NCBI RefSeq assembly: GCF_025966695.1
Contig: NZ_JAOEIY010000007.1
Span: 138,918-202,917, forward strand
Direction: 5' to 3'
DNA from: Stutzerimonas sp. S1
GTDB lineage: Bacteria; Pseudomonadota; Gammaproteobacteria; Pseudomonadales; Pseudomonadaceae
DNA: 64,000 bases
The translations under genes were made by a program, and so were the position numbers. Numbering within the stretch: position 1 is the first letter of the stretch; each line of letters begins with the position of its first letter. Below, piece by piece: positions 59,642 through 64,000 of this stretch. The notes under the pieces are model-generated. The model was given only the letters and a program-made list of their open reading frames with translations, made no database searches and had not been told where the DNA came from.

Positions 59642-60402
59642 GCATTGCTTATACCGTCGTTATTCCCGCGCGTTATGCCTCCAGCCGTCTTCCCGGCAAG
59701 CCTTTGCAGGAGATCGCGGGTAAACCGATGATCCAGTACGTCTGGGAACAGGCGCGCAAGAGCGCCGCCCAGCGGGTGGTGGTGGCTACCGATGACCAAC
59801 GCATCCTCGACGCCTGTGCCGGCTTTGGCGCCGAGGCGGTGCTGACACGAGTCGAGCACAACTCCGGGACTGACCGCTTGGCTGAAGTGGCGAACCTGCT
59901 TGGGCTGGCGGCCGATGCCATCGTGGTCAACGTACAGGGTGATGAGCCCTTGATTCCACCCGCGGTGATCGACCAGGTGGCGGCCAATCTGGCGGCGCAC
60001 CCGGAAGCGGCGATGGCGACTCTGGCCGAACCATTTACCGATGCGGACACGTTGTTCAATCCCAACGCCGTCAAGGTGCTGGCGGACATCAATGGTCTGG
60101 CGCTGACCTTCAGCCGCGCGCCGCTACCCTGGGCACGAGATGCGTTTGCCGAGCGCCGCGATGTGCTGCCGACCGACGTTCCTTACCGCCGCCATATCGG
60201 CATTTATGCTTATCGTGCTGGTTTCCTGGCGAATTTTGTCGCCTGGGGGCCCTGTTGGCTGGAGAACACCGAGTGTCTGGAGCAGTTGCGTGCGCTCTGG
60301 CACGGCCAGCGCATTCACGTGGCTGATGCTGTCGAATCGCCGCCAGCTGGCGTGGATACGGCGGAAGACCTGGAGCGAGTCCGGCGTTTGCTGGGGCATT
60401 GA
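59638..60402 (+). CDS. kdsB: CMP-KDO synthetase
   Basis: Activates 3-deoxy-D-manno-octulosonate with CTP for LPS inner-core synthesis. It has 254 residues. The nucleotide-binding start [20 protein letters not shown] is near residue 7, and [15 protein letters not shown] and [13 protein letters not shown] contain the substrate and Mg-binding residues. [18 protein letters not shown] follows. It is translationally coupled to the Trm112-like gene by a four-base overlap. Confidence 0.96.
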   Translation: MSIAYTVVIPARYASSRLPGKPLQEIAGKPMIQYVWEQARKSAAQRVVVATDDQRILDACAGFGAEAVLTRVEHNSGTDRLAEVANLLGLAADAIVVNVQGDEPLIPPAVIDQVAANLAAHPEAAMATLAEPFTDADTLFNPNAVKVLADINGLALTFSRAPLPWARDAFAERRDVLPTDVPYRRHIGIYAYRAGFLANFVAWGPCWLENTECLEQLRALWHGQRIHVADAVESPPAGVDTAEDLERVRRLLGH

Positions 60403-60404
60403 GC

Positions 60405-60869
60405 ATGAAGGTGTTGTTCGTCTGCATGGGCAATATCTGCCGCTCGCCGACTGCCGAAGGCGTCTTTCGCCAGCAGGTACAAGCGGCCGGGGTGCAAGCG
60501 CTCGTCGAGATCGACTCGGCCGGTACCGGGGACTGGCACGTGGGCAAAATGCCGGATCGTCGTGCCTGTCTGGCAGCGAAAAGCCGTGGTTACGACATCG
60601 GGGCGTTGCGCGCGAGACAGGTTGCTCCGGAGGATTTCGAGCGCTTCGATCTGATCCTTGCCATGGATCACGATAATCTGGCGCATCTGCAAGCGTTGCG
60701 CCCGGTGGGTGCGCGTGCCGAACTGGATCTGTTCCTGCGCCGCTATGGTGTGGGTGGCGATGTCGTGCCGGATCCGTACTACGGTGGTACGGACGGTTTC
60801 GAACAGGTACTGGACCTAATCGAACAAGCGTCGCAATCGCTCCTCGATGAAGTTCTGGAGCGCCTGTGA
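60405..60869 (+). CDS. ptpA: Low-molecular-weight protein tyrosine phosphatase
   Basis: Cytosolic phosphatase of 154 residues. The CX5R loop is VLFVCMGNICRSPTAEG, with nucleophile Cys7 and Arg13 counting from ATG 60405, and the general acid Asp is in VPDPYYGGTDGFEQ. The substrate is unknown; in Gram-negatives such enzymes often act on bacterial tyrosine kinases for exopolysaccharide, but none is in the window. ATG 60405 is preferred over TTG 60399. It overlaps murB by four bases. Confidence 0.93.
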   Translation: MKVLFVCMGNICRSPTAEGVFRQQVQAAGVQALVEIDSAGTGDWHVGKMPDRRACLAAKSRGYDIGALRARQVAPEDFERFDLILAMDHDNLAHLQALRPVGARAELDLFLRRYGVGGDVVPDPYYGGTDGFEQVLDLIEQASQSLLDEVLERL

Positions 60870-61885
60870 CCCTGCAGATCAAGGAGCAACGTTCGCTCAA
60901 GGCCTTCAACACCTTTGCCGTCGAGCAGCGGGCGCGCCTGTTCGCCGAGGCGCACAGCGATGCCGAGGTGCGGGAAGCGCTAGCGTTGGCGACGCAACGC
61001 GGGCTGCCACTGCTAGTGCTCGGTGGTGGCAGCAACCTGCTGCTGACACGCGACGTCGAGGCGCTAGTGCTGCGTATGGCCAGCAGCGGCAAGCGCATTC
61101 TCACGGAGCGGGACGGTAGTGTTCTGCTCGAGGCCGAGGCGGGTGAGCCTTGGCATCCCTTCGTGCTCTGGACGCTGCAGCAGGGACTGATGGGGCTGGA
61201 GAATCTCAGCTTGATTCCCGGAACCGTTGGGGCAGCGCCGATCCAGAACATCGGTGCCTATGGGGTGGAAATCAAGGACACGCTGGCCGGTATCACTGCG
61301 CTGGATTGCGAGACTGGCGAATTGCGCGACTTCACTCCGCAGGAGTGCGCCTTTGCCTACCGCGACAGCGTGTTCAAGCACCTGCCGGGGCGCTACGTCA
61401 TCCTGCGGGTGCGCTTCCTGCTGCAGCGGCAGGCGCCCTTGCATTTGGAGTACGGACCCATCCGCCAGCGCCTGGCAGAGCAGGGAATCGAGGTACCGAC
61501 AGCGCAGGATGTCAGTCGAGCCGTTTGCGCCATTCGTAGTGAAAAGCTGCCGGATCCGTGCGTACTGGGCAACGCCGGCAGCTTCTTCAAGAACCCACTA
61601 GTACCGCAGGCGTTGGTCGATCGATTGCGGAGCCAGTACCCGGGCCTGGTGGTCTATCCGCAAGCGGGCGATCAGGTCAAACTCGCCGCCGGTTGGTTGA
61701 TCGAGCAAGCGGGTTGGAAGGGCTTTCGAGAAGGCGATGCCGGCGTCCACGGTCTGCAGGCGCTGGTTCTGGTCAATCACGGTCACGCCACAGGTGAGCA
61801 GCTGTTGCGGCTGGCTCGACGCATCCAGGCGGATATCGCTTCGCGGTTCGAGGTCGAGCTGGAGATCGAGCCGAACGTCATCTGA
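60866..61885 (+). CDS. murB: UDP-N-acetylenolpyruvoylglucosamine reductase
   Basis: FAD enzyme that reduces UDP-GlcNAc-enolpyruvate to UDP-MurNAc in peptidoglycan synthesis. The 339-residue length is that of type I MurB (as in E. coli). FAD-binding PLLVLGGGSNLLLTRDVEA and LIPGTVGAAPIQNIGAYGVE are near residues 50 and 115; the tyrosine and arginine are in FAYRDSVFKH, and the proton donor Ser is in LGNAGSFFKNPLV. The start is GTG 60866, overlapping the ptpA stop. It is the last gene of the lpxK-murB array and convergent with the next gene. Confidence 0.96.
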   Translation: MTLQIKEQRSLKAFNTFAVEQRARLFAEAHSDAEVREALALATQRGLPLLVLGGGSNLLLTRDVEALVLRMASSGKRILTERDGSVLLEAEAGEPWHPFVLWTLQQGLMGLENLSLIPGTVGAAPIQNIGAYGVEIKDTLAGITALDCETGELRDFTPQECAFAYRDSVFKHLPGRYVILRVRFLLQRQAPLHLEYGPIRQRLAEQGIEVPTAQDVSRAVCAIRSEKLPDPCVLGNAGSFFKNPLVPQALVDRLRSQYPGLVVYPQAGDQVKLAAGWLIEQAGWKGFREGDAGVHGLQALVLVNHGHATGEQLLRLARRIQADIASRFEVELEIEPNVI

Positions 61886-61905
61886 GGCGACTGTCTTAGT
61901 TGAGC

Positions 61906-63510
61906 TCAGTCGATTTTTGGTTCGAAACTTTCCGCCTGCGCCATTTGCCACATCCGGGGGTAGAAGTCGCCCTGCAGGTTATCGGCAAGCAACTCCCCGG
62001 GTTCGAGGAAGGTGTGCAGCTGCGAAAATAGCTTGATCTCGGTAGCTGACATCCTGCGCACCAGATGCTTGGCTTCCAGCTGTTCAGGATGCGACAGACC
62101 CGCAGCCGCAAGCATCTCGGACAGCGCCTTCAGGGTGTTGCGATGAAAGTTGTAAACCCGTTGCGCTTTGTCCGGTACCACGAGCGCGCGCTGCCGCAGG
62201 GGATCCTGGGTGGCAACGCCGGTGGGGCATTTGTTGGTGTGGCACGACTGCGACTGAATACAGCCGATGGCGAACATGAAGCCACGTGCCGAGTTGGCCC
62301 AGTCGGCACCGATGGCTAGCACGCAGGCGATATCGAAGGCGCTGACGATCTTGCCGCTGGCGCCCAGTTTGATGTGGTCGCGCAGGTTCAGCCCCACCAG
62401 GGTGTTGTGTACGAATAGCAGTCCTTCGCGCAGTGGTACGCCGATGTGGTTGGTGAACTCCAACGGTGCGGCGCCAGTGCCGCCTTCCTTGCCGTCGATG
62501 ACGATGAAGTCCGGCAGGATTCCGCTCTTGAGCATTGCCTTGGCAATCGCCATGAATTCCCAGGGATGACCCAGACACAGCTTGAAACCCACTGGTTTGC
62601 CGCCGCTTAACTCGCGCAACTGAGCGAGGAAGGTTAGCAGCTCAAGTGGTGTGGAGAAGCTGCTGTGGCTAGCCGGCGAGACGCAGTCTCTGTCCATAGG
62701 GATGCCGCGGGTCGCGGCGATCTCGGCGGTGATTTTGTGCTTGGGCAGAATGCCGCCGTGGCCGGGCTTGGCACCCTGGCTGAGCTTCACTTCGATCATC
62801 TTCACTTGCGGATCTTGCGCCTGGCGCGCGAAACGCACCGGGTCGAAGCGCCCCTGCTCGTCGCGACAGCCGAAGTAACCGCTTCCCAGCTCCCAGATCA
62901 GGTCGCCGCCATGCTCGCGGTGATACTGGCTAATGCTGCCTTCACCAGTGTCGTGAGCGAAACCACCGAGCTTGGCGCCTTGATTCAGGGCTCGAATCGC
63001 GTTCGCGCTGAGCGAGCCGAAGCTCATCGCCGAAATGTTGAAGATCGATGCGGAGTAGGGCTGGTGGCATTGTGGGCCGCCCACCGTGACACGAAACCCT
63101 TGGGGGTCGCTATGCGGTGCGGTTCGGATGGAATGCCCGATGAACTCGAAGCCGGCGCCGTAGACATCGGCCAAGGTGCCGAAGGGTTTGTCGGCAGCCT
63201 CGTTCTTCGCGCGGGCATAGACCAGTGAGCGTTGCGCGCGAGAGAACGGTAGTGGATCGCTGTCGTTCTCCAGGAGGTACTGGCGGATCTCTGGGCGGAT
63301 GGTTTCGATCAGATAGCGCAGGTTGCCGAGGATTGGATAATTGCGGCGAATCGCTTGCTTGGGTTGCAGCAGGTCGAGCGTGCCGATGGCGCTGAGTAGC
63401 GCAGTAATCAGGGTCAATCCCCAGACCTGCTCGAGCCAGGGAAGGCTGAGCAAGGTAAATGACACGCAGAACGCATAGAAGGCATAGCGGTTCATCAGCG
63501 ACAGGTTCAT
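61906..63510 (-). CDS. FMN-binding glutamate-synthase-like protein
   Basis: Membrane-anchored protein of 534 residues similar to domain 2 of glutamate synthase large subunits. Two hydrophobic helices lie at the N-terminus (YAFYAFCVSFTLLSLPWL and VWGLTLITALLSAIG). The body is an FMN-binding barrel (MSFGSLSANAIRALNQGAKL, DFIVIDGKEGGTGAAPLEF) with an iron-sulfur cysteine set in CIQSQSCHTNKCPTGVATQ. It has no glutaminase domain and no small subunit nearby, so it is not a complete glutamate synthase; its substrate is unknown. Of two ATGs, 63510 is preferred because AAGGA then sits at a usable distance; 63516 directly abuts it. A hexanucleotide array lies just upstream. Confidence 0.87.
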   Translation of the reverse strand: MNLSLMNRYAFYAFCVSFTLLSLPWLEQVWGLTLITALLSAIGTLDLLQPKQAIRRNYPILGNLRYLIETIRPEIRQYLLENDSDPLPFSRAQRSLVYARAKNEAADKPFGTLADVYGAGFEFIGHSIRTAPHSDPQGFRVTVGGPQCHQPYSASIFNISAMSFGSLSANAIRALNQGAKLGGFAHDTGEGSISQYHREHGGDLIWELGSGYFGCRDEQGRFDPVRFARQAQDPQVKMIEVKLSQGAKPGHGGILPKHKITAEIAATRGIPMDRDCVSPASHSSFSTPLELLTFLAQLRELSGGKPVGFKLCLGHPWEFMAIAKAMLKSGILPDFIVIDGKEGGTGAAPLEFTNHIGVPLREGLLFVHNTLVGLNLRDHIKLGASGKIVSAFDIACVLAIGADWANSARGFMFAIGCIQSQSCHTNKCPTGVATQDPLRQRALVVPDKAQRVYNFHRNTLKALSEMLAAAGLSHPEQLEAKHLVRRMSATEIKLFSQLHTFLEPGELLADNLQGDFYPRMWQMAQAESFEPKID

Positions 63511-63520
63511 CGGCATCCTT

Positions 63521-63556
63521 GTGTCTGTGTCTGTGTCTGTGTCTGTGTCTGTGTCT
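63521..63556. repeat. Six tandem copies of a hexanucleotide
   Basis: The plus strand reads GTGTCT six times in perfect succession (AGACAC on the minus strand). It ends directly next to the AAGG ribosome site of the glutamate-synthase-like gene, so it lies in its 5' untranslated region. Changes in copy number would alter leader length but not reading frame. Confidence 0.97.
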
Positions 63557-63581
63557 GGCAGCGCAGGGACGGGATGTTGCG

Positions 63582-63593
63582 CCTGCTAGCAGG
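63582..63593. promoter_or_regulatory. 12-bp perfect palindrome upstream of the repeat
   Basis: CCTGCTAGCAGG is self-complementary and lies about 70 bases before the start codon of the glutamate-synthase-like gene. It could be a regulator site near the promoter or simply chance. No clear -10/-35 pair was found beside it. Confidence 0.35.
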
Positions 63594-63659
63594 ATACTGG
63601 CAATTGCTCCTTTGGTCGGCTGAGCGCTTTGGGGCGGCGTCGAAAGCGGTTCGGCAATA

Positions 63660-63687
63660 AAAAAGGGACGCCGAGGCGTCCCTTTTT
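63660..63687. terminator. Bidirectional intrinsic terminator (rne side)
   Basis: AAAAAGGGACGCC (63660-63672) pairs perfectly with GGCGTCCCTTTTT (63675-63687) around a two-base loop. Read on the minus strand it follows the rne stop by about 15 bases and ends in a run of T. It can also act on plus-strand transcripts. Confidence 0.88.
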
Positions 63688-63702
63688 CCTTATCGCTGCG
63701 GA

Positions 63703-64000
63703 TCAGGCTTGAGGCTTGTCCTTGCTGTCCTGCTCGCTTTCCTGTGTGACCTCGCTTTGCTCAGGCGCTACAGGACGTTCTTCTTCGGCAGCCGGTTTGA
63801 CTGCCTCGCCTGTCTCTTCGGTCTCGCTGGACGCAATAATTTCTGGTTCCAAGCGCTCCTCAGTCTGAGCGGCAGCATCCGATTGTTCATCGGGCTGCTG
63901 CTCGGCAGCAGCGGCTGGCTCCGCGGCAACGATCTCCGGGGCGGCCGGTGGCTGCTGTGCAGCAGATTGAGCCTCACGTGCCGCTTGTTGTTCCGCTGCG
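63703..64000 (-). CDS. rne: Ribonuclease E, C-terminal tail (runs off right edge)
   Basis: Only the last 98 residues are visible. They are rich in Ala, Glu and Gln and lack hydrophobic clusters (AAEQQAAREAQSAAQQPPAA near the edge; VTQESEQDSKDKPQA at the end), as in the disordered degradosome-scaffold tail of Pseudomonas RNase E. Identity rests on this composition plus position: rne lies next to murB, ptpA and kdsB in P. aeruginosa as I recall it. The catalytic half is outside the window. A strong terminator follows the stop. Confidence 0.75.
   Translation of the reverse strand, partial: AAEQQAAREAQSAAQQPPAAPEIVAAEPAAAAEQQPDEQSDAAAQTEERLEPEIIASSETEETGEAVKPAAEEERPVAPEQSEVTQESEQDSKDKPQA

Noticed and set aside
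63521-63556. Tandem repeat considered as a CRISPR remnant
   Set aside because: The unit is six bases with no spacers and no cas genes; it is a simple sequence repeat.

Overview
The window is chromosomal DNA from a GC-rich gammaproteobacterium of the family Pseudomonadaceae, most likely the Pseudomonas stutzeri (Stutzerimonas) group. The reasons are near-full-length matches by eye to Pseudomonas proteins (GacS, RelA, the long GAPDH, Mfd, SthA), a complete Na+-NQR operon, a ComEC gene followed by exbB (as described for P. stutzeri competence), and gene orders that I recall from P. aeruginosa: cysM-rlmD-relA-mazG next to gacS, and rne-murB-ptpA-kdsB-trm112-lpxK-exbD-exbB-comEC-lolEDC-sthA-nqr-gap-mfd. 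The species assignment is inference. Both ends cut genes: a sensor kinase on the left and rne on the right. I saw no rRNA, tRNA, insertion sequence, prophage or CRISPR array.

Layout. 1-6.6 kb (minus strand): genes for the osmoprotectant N-acetylglutaminylglutamine amide (NAGGN), namely asnO, ngg and an M42 peptidase, followed by a 7TM-DISM sensor kinase, with a possible envelope-stress sigma promoter ahead of asnO. 6.6-9.3 kb: a LysR regulator, a DUF1127 small protein, a TauE/SafE permease and a haem c protein. 9.4-22.5 kb: mnmC, gacS, a TRIC-family membrane protein, an ArgP-like regulator, cysM, rlmD, relA, mazG and a DUF2058 gene (global regulation, stringent response, nucleotide and RNA housekeeping). 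22.6-24.5 kb: two small uncharacterised genes around an erythromycin-esterase-family enzyme.

24.5-38.6 kb is a nucleic-acid repair island entirely on the minus strand: Lae exonuclease, ATP-dependent DNA ligase, Lhr helicase and PdeM phosphoesterase, whose start and stop codons overlap or abut, then mfd, csiV and a SWIM/SNF2 ATPase in a second tight array, with one uncharacterised gene between the two. 38.8-49.3 kb (plus strand) holds energy and redox metabolism: gap, nqrABCDEF, apbE (flavin attachment), nqrM (iron delivery) and sthA (NADPH/NADH exchange). 49.5-51.1 kb is a minus-strand group of a tPilZ-type protein, a small exported protein and a glycerophosphodiester phosphodiesterase. 51.2-61.9 kb is envelope biogenesis: lolCDE, comEC, exbBD, lpxK, a Trm112-like gene, kdsB, ptpA and murB, largely with overlapping stops and starts. 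61.9-64.0 kb has an orphan FMN glutamate-synthase-like protein with six tandem hexanucleotide copies just before its ribosome site, a bidirectional terminator, and the acidic tail of RNase E.

The most notable items for follow-up are the repair island with its SWIM/SNF2 member, the hexanucleotide repeat before the glutamate-synthase-like gene, the NAGGN locus with its attached kinase and stress promoter, the hairpins in front of relA and nqrA, and a decayed fragment resembling the end of a GDPD gene beside the intact one.
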